From contig NZ_LVJR01000020.1 of assembly GCF_001617365.1 (NCBI RefSeq), forward strand, positions 1-64,000: a stretch of 64,000 nt of DNA. Direction: 5' to 3'. The DNA is from Rhodanobacter sp. FW104-R8. Lineage in GTDB: Bacteria > Pseudomonadota > Gammaproteobacteria > Xanthomonadales > Rhodanobacteraceae. Positions 26,889 to 35,288 of the stretch are shown in pieces. The notes under the pieces are model-generated. The model was not told the origin of the DNA, searched no databases, and saw nothing but the letters and a program-made list of their open reading frames with translations. The translations under genes and the position numbers were made by a program. Positions within the stretch are counted from its first letter, which is position 1; each line of letters opens with the position of its first letter.

Positions 26889-29747
26889 TCAGAACTTCAC
26901 GGTCACACCGGCGAAGAAGTAGCGGCCGATGGTGTCGTACGTGTTCACGTCGGTGTTCGCGTTGAGCACGTTGTTCTGGTACATCAGCGGCGGCTGCTTG
27001 TCGAACACGTTGTCAACACCGGCGTTCAGCGTGGTGTTCCACCGGGCGATGTTGTAGGCGACCGCGAAGTCGTTGTAGATCATCGTCGGCACCCGCAGGA
27101 CCACGTTCGGCAACGATTGATCCGCGCTGAAGGTCTCGGTGGTATTGCGCGAACCGACGTTCAGGGCGCCGAAGTAGCGCATCTTCCACGTCGCGCTCCA
27201 CGGGCCGGTGCTCCAGTTCAGCATGCCGACGCCGCGCCAGCGGGTGTAGTTGCCGTAGCCGTTGTTGTACATGCCCGCAAGGTGGTTGATCACGTCGCCG
27301 GCCTGGCCCGGGGCGGTATCGTTGTCGTACTTGATCAGGTAGGTGGTGTTCAACGACAGCGCGAAGTCGCCGATGTTGGTGCCGGCTACGTCGAAGTGCG
27401 GGATCTTGTACTTCCCGGTGAAGTCGATGCCGCTGGTGTTCAGCGTGCCCAGGTTCACCGTCGGCGAGTTGATGAAGAGGATCTGGCCCGTGTCGTCGCG
27501 GTGGATGAAGCTGCAGAACGGGCTGCTGCCGTTCGCGTAGCAGATCGACATGGTGTTCTGCACGCCGAGCGGGGTGATCGTGTCGTTCAGGTGCACGCGC
27601 CAGTAATCGGCACTCAGCGACAGGCCCGGGATGAAATGCGGGTCGTACACCGCGCCGAAGTCGAACGACTTGCCGTATTCCGGCTTCAGGTTGTAGCCGG
27701 CGGCCACCGAGCCCGACACCACGGCCGTGGTCTGACCCAGGCCCGAGCCCTTGAACGAACCGTTGGTCGGCACGTTCGCGCATGCGGCCGCATGGCCGCC
27801 GGTGTAGCCGATGCAGGGATCGGTCAGCTGCGGCGCCGAGCCGGCCGCGCCGGCGTACAGGTCGCTGATGGTCGGCGCACGGAACACGCCCTCCATCGTG
27901 CCGCGTACCAGCAGGTCGTCAACCGGGCGCCACTCGAGCGCCACCTTGTTGGAGGTGCGGCTGCCCGCCGAGGAATAGCTCGAATAACGCGAGCCCAGGG
28001 TCAGGTTCAGCGACTTGATGCCCGGCAGGCCGGTCAGCAGCGGCACGAACAGCTCGCCGTAGACTTCCTTCACGTTGAAGGAGCCCGCCAGCGGCGTGGC
28101 GCAGGCCTCCTGCGAGATGAAGCAGGTGCCGCCGGTGCCGCTGGTCCGGGCGATGTAGTCGACCTGGGTGTTCTGGTAGTCCTTCTCGTAGTCGGCGCCG
28201 ACCGCCAGCGAGACCGTGCCAGCCGGCAGGCTGAACAGGTCGCCGTTCGCGTTGACTTCGGCGCGGCGGGTGGTGATCAGGGTATGGCCGAACGGAGCCG
28301 CCGCATAGTTGCCCAGCGTGCTGACCGTCTGGGGGTCATTCACGTTGAAGATGTTCAGCGGGGTGCAGCCGGAGACCGGCGCGGTCGGCGTGCCGCAGGT
28401 CACCTTGCCGGAAACCGGGTCCAGGAACGACGGACCCAGGGCCGACTTCAGGCCGTTGTAGTACACGTAGCCATGCTGAACCGTATCCTGGCCGACGTGG
28501 CCGTAGTTGAGGTCAGCGGACCACTGCCAGCTGGTGTCGCCCACGGAGCCCTTCAGGCCGGCGTCCACCTGGCCGGTCTGGGTCGCGAAATCCTCCATGC
28601 GCTGGCCCAGCGTGGTGAAGCGGCTGCGGAAGGTCCTGCCGCCCGGCCCGAAATTGATGCCGAACGGGTTGTAGTAGTTCTGGGCCGAGACCACCACGCC
28701 GTCGCTCTTCGCGTCGAATGGCAGCGGGGCGATCGCGAAGTGCGAGCTGGTCTTGTTGTAGAAGAAGTCCAGATGGGCCTGGAGATTGTCGGTCACCTGG
28801 TAGGTTGCCAGCGCAAACGCGTTGAAGCGTTCCTGCGGCGTGGTGATCAGGTTCACCGCCTGGTAGTTGAACGAGTCGGTCTTGGAGTTGTACGGACGAT
28901 AGTCGCTCGTCGAGGTCTTGCCGTTCACCGGATGCGCCAGCGTGACCGGTCCGGTCGGCAGACTGACGTAGCCGTTGGGGTTGCGGCTGGAACCGCCGTG
29001 ATACACCGAACCGCTCGACAGGTAGGTGGCGTACTTGGAGAAGTCGCGCTTGGCCGAGGAGATTTCATCGAACTTGTTGTAGTCGATGCCCGCCGTGATG
29101 CTGCCCTTGTCGCCGGCGGTGCCGAAGAGGGCCGAGAAGCCGCGGCGGGTACCGTCGTTGTGGTCGGATTCGCCGACGTTGGCGCTGAGCTCGAGGCCCT
29201 GGAAATTCTTGCGCAGGATGAAGTTCACCACGCCGCCGATCGCGTCCGAACCGTACGTGGCCGACGCACCGTCCTTCAGGACTTCGATGCGGTCGATCAT
29301 GCTGGCCGGGATCGCGTTGATGTCGTTGCGGGCGACGCGGTGGCCGTTCACCAGGATCAGGGTGCGCTGGGAGCCCAAGCCACGCAGCGATACGGTCGAG
29401 GCACCGTCACCACCGCCGTTGTTGACGTTCGGGTTGGTCGCCGCGCCCGCTACCGCGGGGAGTTCCTGCAGCAGATCGCCGGCCGTCAGCTTGCCGCTGG
29501 ACTTGATCTCCTCGCGCGTCACGGTAGTGACGGGGTTGGCCGTTTCGAGGTCGACGCGGCGAATGCGCGAACCGGTGACCACCACGGTCTGCAGCGTCTT
29601 GGCATTCTGCTGATCAGCCGGCTGGTTGTTTTGCTGACCGCTCGTATCCTGCGCGAAGGCCGAAGTGGACACGCCCACCGCGATGACAGCACCCAGCGAA
29701 AGGCCGAGACGGACCGCCGAAGAAAGTTTCTTGACCCCAAGTTTCAT
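26889..29747 (-). CDS. TonB-dependent outer-membrane receptor
   Basis: This 952-residue receptor has a signal peptide (1-32, ending SAFAQ), a Gln/Asn-rich linker, a TonB-box-like segment TLQTVVVTG (about 51-59), a plug domain (about 60-190, with LRGLGSQRTLILVNGHRV), and a 22-stranded barrel ending in the aromatic VTVKF. It takes up a ligand at the outer membrane using TonB-ExbBD energy. The plug and barrel are of the long TonB type abundant in Xanthomonadales, Caulobacterales and sphingomonads, without ferric-siderophore hallmarks. A GGAGG site is 8 bases from the ATG. The downstream sulfotransferase and hydroxylase genes suggest a peptide-like or modified substrate, or modification of the receptor; both are inference. 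Confidence 0.92.
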   Translation of the reverse strand: MKLGVKKLSSAVRLGLSLGAVIAVGVSTSAFAQDTSGQQNNQPADQQNAKTLQTVVVTGSRIRRVDLETANPVTTVTREEIKSSGKLTAGDLLQELPAVAGAATNPNVNNGGGDGASTVSLRGLGSQRTLILVNGHRVARNDINAIPASMIDRIEVLKDGASATYGSDAIGGVVNFILRKNFQGLELSANVGESDHNDGTRRGFSALFGTAGDKGSITAGIDYNKFDEISSAKRDFSKYATYLSSGSVYHGGSSRNPNGYVSLPTGPVTLAHPVNGKTSTSDYRPYNSKTDSFNYQAVNLITTPQERFNAFALATYQVTDNLQAHLDFFYNKTSSHFAIAPLPFDAKSDGVVVSAQNYYNPFGINFGPGGRTFRSRFTTLGQRMEDFATQTGQVDAGLKGSVGDTSWQWSADLNYGHVGQDTVQHGYVYYNGLKSALGPSFLDPVSGKVTCGTPTAPVSGCTPLNIFNVNDPQTVSTLGNYAAAPFGHTLITTRRAEVNANGDLFSLPAGTVSLAVGADYEKDYQNTQVDYIARTSGTGGTCFISQEACATPLAGSFNVKEVYGELFVPLLTGLPGIKSLNLTLGSRYSSYSSAGSRTSNKVALEWRPVDDLLVRGTMEGVFRAPTISDLYAGAAGSAPQLTDPCIGYTGGHAAACANVPTNGSFKGSGLGQTTAVVSGSVAAGYNLKPEYGKSFDFGAVYDPHFIPGLSLSADYWRVHLNDTITPLGVQNTMSICYANGSSPFCSFIHRDDTGQILFINSPTVNLGTLNTSGIDFTGKYKIPHFDVAGTNIGDFALSLNTTYLIKYDNDTAPGQAGDVINHLAGMYNNGYGNYTRWRGVGMLNWSTGPWSATWKMRYFGALNVGSRNTTETFSADQSLPNVVLRVPTMIYNDFAVAYNIARWNTTLNAGVDNVFDKQPPLMYQNNVLNANTDVNTYDTIGRYFFAGVTVKF

Positions 29748-30000
29748 GAAAGCACCCTCCGATTAATTATTTAATGCGTCAGTAAAACCAATTCCCACAA
29801 GGCGATTGTGAGTTGACGTGACCTTCTCTCGGCTCCTGCTGAGTGCCAGGCCATGGGAACTCCCGATCCGGGCCGATACTAACAGGGAAATAACACTGCG
29901 AGAACACAGCAGCCTCGCGATGGCCAGTACCGCGGAGGGCACCGGAAAGCGTTACGGCTGGCTTGTCGACCCTTCAGCCCGCTCCACGTGTGATCCGTCT

Positions 30001-30028
30001 TTATTACGCTTCATTTACGCATTGTCAA
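30001..30028 (-). promoter_or_regulatory. Sigma70-like promoter for the TonB receptor
   Basis: Reading the minus strand, TTGACA (30028-30023) is a perfect -35. It is followed after 16 bases by TAATAA (30006-30001) as a weak -10. A TGCGTAA box lies inside the spacer, where a bound regulator would compete with RNA polymerase. The perfect -35 and AT-rich context support it; the -10 is poor. Confidence 0.5.
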
Positions 30029-30090
30029 CAAATTTTCTATAGCAAGAATTTACGCATTCACGATTATCTTGTGCGTAAAAACTTACGCAT
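30004..30090. promoter_or_regulatory. Cluster of TTACGCA boxes, candidate operator
   Basis: TTACGCA occurs at 30015-30021, 30050-30056 and 30083-30089, and inverted (TGCGTAA) at 30072-30078. A partial copy TTACGCT is at 30004. The first two full copies are identical over ten bases (TTTACGCATT). The last two form an inverted repeat TGCGTAA-AAAC-TTACGCA. Direct copies are about 33-35 bases apart, near three helical turns. The arrangement suggests cooperative binding of an unidentified regulator over the receptor promoter. Confidence 0.6.
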
Positions 30091-30202
30091 AGACCCTGAT
30101 TGCGATCATCATCGCGATTCCCTGTCGATGCGCGCAGTAATAACTTGCGATACAGCTTGACTTGCCCCGCATCCGACCGCCGACCAAGGAGCGTCGTGCC
30201 CC

Positions 30203-30994
30203 CTACTCGTTCTCCCCGTCGGCCTCGAAGCGCAGGTGCTTCACGCTGCGGCCGTTGCGGCGCACCAGCTTGAGTGCCTCGATGCCGATGCGGATGTGCG
30301 CCTCGACGAATTCCGAGGTGATCCGGCGGTCGCTGGCCTCGGTCTTCACGCCTTCCGGGATCATCGGCTGGTCGGACACCAGCAGCAGCGCGCCGCACGG
30401 GATGCGGTTGGCGAAGCCGGCGGCGAAGATGGTGGCGGTCTCCATGTCCACCGCCATGCAGCGGGTGCGCCGCAGGTAGTCCTTGAACGCCTCGTCGTGC
30501 TCCCACACGCGCCGGTTGGTGGTGTACACCGTGCCGGTCCAGTAGTCGTGGCCGAGGTCGCGGATCATGGTGGAGACCGCGCGCTGGAGCTGGAACGCCG
30601 GCAGCGCGGGCACCTCCGGCAGCAGGTAGTCGTTGCTGGTGCCCTCGCCGCGGATCGCCGCGATCGGCAGCACCAGGTCGCCGAGCTGGTTCTTCTTCTT
30701 CACCCCGCCGCACTTGCCGAGGAACAGCGCGGCCTTCGGTCCGATCGCGCTGAGCAGGTCCATCATGGTGGCGGCGTTGGGGCTGCCCATGCCGAAGTTG
30801 ATCAGGGTGATGCCGTCGGCGGTGGCGCTCGGCATCGGCCGGTCGCGCCCCTGCACCTCCACGCCGTGCCATTGCGCGAACAGCTCCACGTAATGGCCGA
30901 AGTTGGTCAGCAGGATGTGCTCGCCGAACTGCTCGAGCGGCACGCCGGTGTAGCGCGGCAGCCAGTTGGAGACGATTTCCTGTTTGCTTTTCAT
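30203..30994 (-). CDS. amn: AMP nucleosidase, short form
   Basis: This 263-residue nucleoside-phosphorylase-fold enzyme hydrolyses AMP to adenine and ribose-5-phosphate. Visible blocks are NFGMGSPNAATMMDLL, the GKCGGVK active-site loop, the MEMETATI-like nucleoside-binding VDMETATIF, and SDQPMIPEG. It lacks the N-terminal regulatory domain of the E. coli enzyme (484 residues) and matches the short catalytic-only form known in other bacteria. The ATG at 30994 is preferred over a start 72 bases upstream, which adds an unconserved extension. It is divergent from degV. Confidence 0.88.
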   Translation of the reverse strand: MKSKQEIVSNWLPRYTGVPLEQFGEHILLTNFGHYVELFAQWHGVEVQGRDRPMPSATADGITLINFGMGSPNAATMMDLLSAIGPKAALFLGKCGGVKKKNQLGDLVLPIAAIRGEGTSNDYLLPEVPALPAFQLQRAVSTMIRDLGHDYWTGTVYTTNRRVWEHDEAFKDYLRRTRCMAVDMETATIFAAGFANRIPCGALLLVSDQPMIPEGVKTEASDRRITSEFVEAHIRIGIEALKLVRRNGRSVKHLRFEADGENE

Positions 30995-31125
30995 GGATGA
31001 AGCGATACCTGGTGGGGTTGCCGGCGACGCCACGCCGGCGGAATGCCAGACACATGCGGTGGTCATTCTAGGGCCGGACCATGCGCCACGGCCCCCGGCA
31101 TCCCCGCGCCATGGGCACTTTTTCC

Positions 31126-31141
31126 TGTGACCGCAGTCACT
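31126..31141. promoter_or_regulatory. CRP/Clp-like binding site upstream of degV
   Basis: TGTGA-CCGCAG-TCACT matches the CRP half-site consensus TGTGA-N6-TCACA at nine of ten positions. It lies 49 bases before the degV ATG and 132 bases before the amn ATG, in a divergent intergenic region. In Xanthomonadales the CRP homologue Clp binds the same consensus and responds to cyclic di-GMP. A GTGC...GCAC repeat follows at 31143. Confidence 0.5.
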
Positions 31142-31189
31142 TGTGCCATGTTATGTTGCACTTGCCATTCATGACGGGGGAGGAAACGT

Positions 31190-32134
31190 ATGCGGATGGG
31201 CCTGGCAATCGACGCGGCCTGCGACCTGTCGCAGGCGTTCCTGCAACAGCACAATGTTGCGGTGATGCCGATCACCGTGAGGGTGGACAGCGAAGTCTTC
31301 ATGGACGACCGCAAACCGGCCGAGATCCAGCGCTTCATCGATCGCCGCCTGGGCAGCCGCAGCCATTCGGCGGAGACCGAGCCGTGCCCGGTGGACGAGG
31401 TGCAGAAGCTGTTCCTGGAGAAGCTGGTGCTGGAGCAGGACTGCGTGTTCTGCCTGACCATCACCGCCACCCGCAGCCCGATCAACGAGCACGTCAACAA
31501 GGCCAGTTTCGGCATCCTCAAGAACTACCGGCAGGTGCGCGAGCGGGCCGGCGTGCCCGGCCCGTTCATGATGCGCGTGATCGACACCCGCAACATCTTC
31601 GCCGGCGCGGCACCGGCGGTGTACGAGGCGGCCCGGCTGATCGCGGCCGACGAGACGCCCGGGCTGATCCGCGAACGGCTCACCCACCTCGCCAACCACA
31701 CCTACGGCTACATGTTGCCGCGCGACCTCTACTACCTGCGCGCCCGCGCCAAGAAGAAGAACGACCGCAGCGTCGGCCTGGTCAGCGCGATGCTGGGCTC
31801 GGCGCTGGACATCAAGCCGATCCTGCGCTGTTTCCGCGGCGAGACCGGCCCGGTCGGCAAGGTGCGCGGCTTCGAGCAGGGCGCGGAGGCGCTGTTCGGC
31901 TATGCCGCACAGCGCGTGCGTGCCGGCCTGCTGGTGCCGATGGTCTGCGTCAGCTACGGCGGCGACCTCGAGGTGCTGCCGCACCTGCCCGGCTACACCG
32001 AACTGCGCGCCGTCTGCGAAGAGCACGGCGTCGAGCTGATGGAAGCGCCGATGAGCATCACCGGCATGGTCAACGTGGGCGAAGGCGCGGTGACGGTCGG
32101 CTTCGCCGCCGAGGAGCACGAGGCCGAGTTCTGA
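31190..32134 (+). CDS. DegV family fatty-acid-binding protein
   Basis: This 314-residue DegV-fold protein starts LAIDAACDLSQ, where the family has D-S-x-x-D, and has an ITATRSPINEHV block for the family's S/T acyl-carboxylate contact. In Gram-positives, DegV/FakB proteins present fatty acids to the kinase FakA; no FakA partner is visible here, so the role is open. Two helices are more basic than usual (RARAKKKNDRS). A GGGAGGAAA ribosome-binding site precedes the ATG, and a CRP-like site lies upstream. Confidence 0.82.
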   Translation: MRMGLAIDAACDLSQAFLQQHNVAVMPITVRVDSEVFMDDRKPAEIQRFIDRRLGSRSHSAETEPCPVDEVQKLFLEKLVLEQDCVFCLTITATRSPINEHVNKASFGILKNYRQVRERAGVPGPFMMRVIDTRNIFAGAAPAVYEAARLIAADETPGLIRERLTHLANHTYGYMLPRDLYYLRARAKKKNDRSVGLVSAMLGSALDIKPILRCFRGETGPVGKVRGFEQGAEALFGYAAQRVRAGLLVPMVCVSYGGDLEVLPHLPGYTELRAVCEEHGVELMEAPMSITGMVNVGEGAVTVGFAAEEHEAEF

Positions 32135-32173
32135 CCGCCGGCTGCCGCGGCGTGACGACGGACGGCCGGGTGT

Positions 32174-32956
32174 TCAGAACCCGTAGTTGAGGAACCCGCC
32201 GTCCACCGCCAGCACCTGGCCGGTGATGTAGCTGGCTGCCGGCAGGCACAGGAAGGCGATCGCCGCGGCCACTTCCTCCGGCTCGCCGATCCGCTTCAGC
32301 GGCGTGCGGTCGAGCACCTCGTCCAGGTAGTCGGCATCGGCCAGCGCGGGATCGGTGCGCTGGGTGCGGATGTACCACGGCGCCACCGCGTTGACGCGGA
32401 TGCCGTCCACCGCCCACTCGGCGGCCAGGTTGCGGGTGAGCTGGTGCAGCGCCGCCTTGCTCATGCCGTAGGGCGCGCCGGTGCGCACGTGGGTGACGCC
32501 CGACACCGACCCCACGTTCACGATCGCCGCATTCGCGTGCTGCACCAGCTGCGGATGCGCCAGCCGGCACATCTCGAACGCGGAGAACAGGTTCTGCTCG
32601 AAGATCGCGCGGTAGTCGTCCTCGCGGTAGTCCAGCGCGGCGGCCGGCTGGTTGCCGCCGGCGTTGTTGACCAGCAGCGAAACCGGCGCGCCGAGATCGG
32701 CGATCCAGTCGAACACGGCCAGGCGCTCCTCCGCGTCGACCAGGTCGGCGCCGAACGCCAGCACCTCGACGTCGGCGAACTCGTCGGCCAGCTCCACCCG
32801 CACCTGCTCGAGGTAATCCTCGTCGCGCGCCACCAGCAGCAGGTCGGCGCCGCGCCCGGCCAGCTCGCGCGCGGTGGCGTGGCCGATGCCCTTGCTGGCC
32901 CCGGTGATCAGGGCGGTGTGGCCATGCAGATGCCAGGCGTCGAGGCGGTTGTCCAT
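32174..32956 (-). CDS. Short-chain dehydrogenase/reductase
   Basis: This 260-residue classical SDR has the TGASKGIG cofactor motif near residue 18, NNAGG, and the catalytic Ser-Tyr-Lys (VGSVSG...YGMSKAA). The spacing and the LNAEWAVDGIRVN-like block place it near tropinone-reductase-like SDRs. Arg/Lys after the second strand (VARDEDYL) suggest NADP(H). The substrate is unknown. It converges with degV at 32134. Confidence 0.88.
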   Translation of the reverse strand: MDNRLDAWHLHGHTALITGASKGIGHATARELAGRGADLLLVARDEDYLEQVRVELADEFADVEVLAFGADLVDAEERLAVFDWIADLGAPVSLLVNNAGGNQPAAALDYREDDYRAIFEQNLFSAFEMCRLAHPQLVQHANAAIVNVGSVSGVTHVRTGAPYGMSKAALHQLTRNLAAEWAVDGIRVNAVAPWYIRTQRTDPALADADYLDEVLDRTPLKRIGEPEEVAAAIAFLCLPAASYITGQVLAVDGGFLNYGF

Positions 32957-33058
32957 GCGCGCAGCTTAAAGCGTCGATCACGCCGCGCCTAGGCGGCGCC
33001 TTGCCTGCGGCAGGGCATGGCGGGACACTCGGCCGGTCGATCCCGCGCGAGAACCGCC

Positions 33059-33268
33059 ATGAAACCGCTGCCGCTCCTGCTCTGCGTCCTTGCCCTCGGC
33101 GCCTGCTCCGGCAAGCCGCCGGAACCCCAGGCCAAGCCGGCCGCGGCCGACACCGCCACGCCGTTCGACGCGCTGAAGGCGGACGAGCAGCGCGCGAAGG
33201 ACGTGCAGAAGGCCGTCGACAAGCAGGCCGAGGAGCAGCGCAAGCAGATCGAGGCGCAGGAACAGTAG
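33059..33268 (+). CDS. Small charged lipoprotein
   Basis: This 69-residue protein has a lipoprotein signal (1-16, lipobox LGAC), a Pro/Ala linker (about 18-35) and a highly charged helix of Lys/Glu/Gln repeats to the end (KAVDKQAEEQRKQIEAQEQ). The mature part is about 53 residues and probably an extended helix tethered to the membrane. No function is recognised. A GTAG-type palindrome follows the stop. Confidence 0.7.
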   Translation: MKPLPLLLCVLALGACSGKPPEPQAKPAAADTATPFDALKADEQRAKDVQKAVDKQAEEQRKQIEAQEQ

Positions 33269-33282
33269 CGATTGAACACTCG

Positions 33283-33359
33283 CGTAGGAGCCCGCTGGCG
33301 GGCGATGCTTCTGCTCTGAATATCCAGAAAAGAGCATCGCCCGCCAGCGGGCTCCTACG
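33283..33359. repeat. GTAG-type REP palindrome pair (BIME-like)
   Basis: A perfect 26-base inverted repeat (33283-33308 and 33334-33359, 25-base loop) begins CGTAGGAGC and ends in GCGATGC. Each arm itself contains a small hairpin (GCCCGC/GCGGGC). The GTAG head and internal stem are those of REP elements known as SMAG in Stenotrophomonas and as similar elements in Pseudomonas. It lies between convergent genes and may act as a terminator. Confidence 0.85.
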
Positions 33360-33371
33360 AGGCGGCAGCGC

Positions 33372-35252
33372 TCAACGTGGGCTGCACAGGCAATCCGCGT
33401 AGATGTTCGGCGTGCCGGCCTTCGCGCTGCGCAGCAGTTCGAGTTCCGGCGCCAGCGCCGGCAATTGGGCGAACCAGGGCGGCAGGCGCACGCCCCACGA
33501 CTGCAGCAGACGCACGCCGGCGCCCTGGTTGAGCCCGATCAGGAAACGCTCGAAGCCACCTAGCGGCGCCTCCACGTAGCGCACCGGGTAATCCTTGCCC
33601 AGCCTGGCCAGGCCGGCCGCGTCGGCGACGGCCGCGTCCAGCCCGCCGAGCCGGTCGACCAGGCCGCGCTCGATCGCCTGCTTGCCGGTCCACACCCGGC
33701 CCTGCGCGATCGCGTCGATCGCCTCGTAACTCTTGCCGCGCGCCTTCGCCACGTTGCCGACGAAGTCGCGGTAGCCCTTGTCGATGATCGCCTGGATCAC
33801 CGCGCCGACCTTCGGGTCGAGCGGGCGGCTGATGTCGAATGCGCCGGCCATCGGCCCGGTGCCGACGCCGTCGCTGCGGACGCCCAGCTTGGCCAGCGTG
33901 TTCGGCACCGTGTAGTACATGCCGAAGATGCCGATCGAGCCGGTGATGGTGTTCGGCTCGGCGTAGATGCGGTTCGCGTTCATCGCAATCCAGTAGCCGC
34001 CGCTGGCCGCCACGTCGCCCATCGACACCACCACCGGGATGCCCGCGCTGCGGGTCAGCTCGATCTCGCGGCGGATCTGCTCGGCCGCGTAGACCTCGCC
34101 GCCGGGCGAGTTGACCCGCAAGACCAGGGCCTTGGTCTTGCGATCCTCGCGCGCGCTGCGGATCAGCGCCGCGGTGGATTCGCCGCCGATCGAGCCGGCC
34201 GCGCGCTTGCCGCCGGCGATCTCGCCCTCGGCCACCACGATCGCCACGCTGGGCGCGAACGCGCCGCCGTCGCGCGGCAGGCCGGCGGCGTAACGGCCCA
34301 GATCGACCTGGCGGAAGCTGTGCCCTTTCCTGTCGGCCGGCACGCCTTCCCTGCGCATCATCGCGATCAGTTCGCTGCGCGTGGCCAGCCCGTCCACCAA
34401 GTGCTGGTCCAGCGCCAGCTGCGCCAGGTTGCCGCGGGTGCCGGCGATATGCTGCGGCAGGTTGTCGACGTCGTCGCGCAGCGTCGCCGGATCCAGCCTG
34501 CGCATGGCCGCCACCTCGTCGAGCCAGCCGTCCCACAGGCCGCCCATCCAGTAGCTGTCGGCCTGCTTCGCCTCGGCCGAGGCGTGGTCGAGGATGTACG
34601 GCTCGGCCGCGCTCTTGAACTCGCCCACACGGAACAGGTGCACGTCGACGCCGAGCCTGTCCAGCAGGTCCTTGTAGAACAGCCGGTAGTTGGCCAGCCC
34701 GGTGATCATCACGCCGCCCTGCGGGTCGACCAGCAGGCGGTCGGCATGCGCGGCCAGGTAGTACTGGCCCTGGTCCAGGTTCACCGCCCAGGCCACCACC
34801 GGCTTGCCTGCAGCGCGGAAGCGGTCCAGCGCCGCTCCCACCTCGCGCAGCGCGGCGAAGCCGCCGCCCTGCAGCTCGTCCGGCAGCAGCAGGATGCGGC
34901 TGATCCGCCGATCCTTCGCCGCCGCGTCGATCGCGTCGACCAGGTCGCGCAGCTGCACCTGCTTCGGCTGCTCGCCGGACAGGCCGGCCAACGCACGCTG
35001 CAGCGGATCGATGCTGTACTGCTCGACCAGCTGGCCCTGCGGCCGGATCACCAGCACGCTGTCGTCCTGCACCGCGCGCTCCATGCGGCTGCCGAACACG
35101 CCCGCGGTCAGCAGCAACAGCAGCACGGCCAGCACGCCGAAGAACACCAGGTTGAGGATCACCAGCCGCAGCAGGTTGATGCCGCGGCCAAGCGAGCGCA
35201 GGAAGGCCCGGAAACCGTTGCGGCGAGGCGGTAGCGGTGGCGGAAGCGTCAT
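33372..35252 (-). CDS. sppA: Signal peptide peptidase SppA, 67-kDa type
   Basis: This 626-residue inner-membrane protease has one N-terminal transmembrane helix (about 27-49) and two tandem peptidase_S49 domains. The catalytic lysine lies in the first domain (EFKSAAEP, Lys213) and the serine in the second (AASGGYW, Ser417), the split Ser/Lys dyad expected for this type (E. coli Lys209/Ser409). It degrades cleaved signal peptides. No clear ribosome-binding site is seen at the ATG. It lies downstream of the MATE gene on the same strand. Confidence 0.95.
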   Translation of the reverse strand: MTLPPPLPPRRNGFRAFLRSLGRGINLLRLVILNLVFFGVLAVLLLLLTAGVFGSRMERAVQDDSVLVIRPQGQLVEQYSIDPLQRALAGLSGEQPKQVQLRDLVDAIDAAAKDRRISRILLLPDELQGGGFAALREVGAALDRFRAAGKPVVAWAVNLDQGQYYLAAHADRLLVDPQGGVMITGLANYRLFYKDLLDRLGVDVHLFRVGEFKSAAEPYILDHASAEAKQADSYWMGGLWDGWLDEVAAMRRLDPATLRDDVDNLPQHIAGTRGNLAQLALDQHLVDGLATRSELIAMMRREGVPADRKGHSFRQVDLGRYAAGLPRDGGAFAPSVAIVVAEGEIAGGKRAAGSIGGESTAALIRSAREDRKTKALVLRVNSPGGEVYAAEQIRREIELTRSAGIPVVVSMGDVAASGGYWIAMNANRIYAEPNTITGSIGIFGMYYTVPNTLAKLGVRSDGVGTGPMAGAFDISRPLDPKVGAVIQAIIDKGYRDFVGNVAKARGKSYEAIDAIAQGRVWTGKQAIERGLVDRLGGLDAAVADAAGLARLGKDYPVRYVEAPLGGFERFLIGLNQGAGVRLLQSWGVRLPPWFAQLPALAPELELLRSAKAGTPNIYADCLCSPR

Positions 35253-35288
35253 GGAGGTATCCGGAATCGTCGGGCCAAGCGTAGCCGG

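Larger units (their letters stand above)
29748..30202 (-). other. Long AT-rich leader and control region of the TonB receptor
   Basis: This 455-base non-coding space separates amn from the TonB receptor, both on the minus strand. It is distinctly AT-richer than the rest of the window, most of all at 30000-30100. It holds the promoter and repeated boxes listed separately. If that promoter is used, the receptor mRNA has about 250 bases of untranslated leader. I see no known riboswitch fold and no convincing small ORF in it. Confidence 0.7.

Noticed and set aside
24957-29774. A 1605-codon open frame on the plus strand
   Set aside because: It lies opposite the TonB receptor and sulfotransferase genes, is rich in Arg, His, Gln and Val typical of antisense GC-rich frames, and shows no protein family features.
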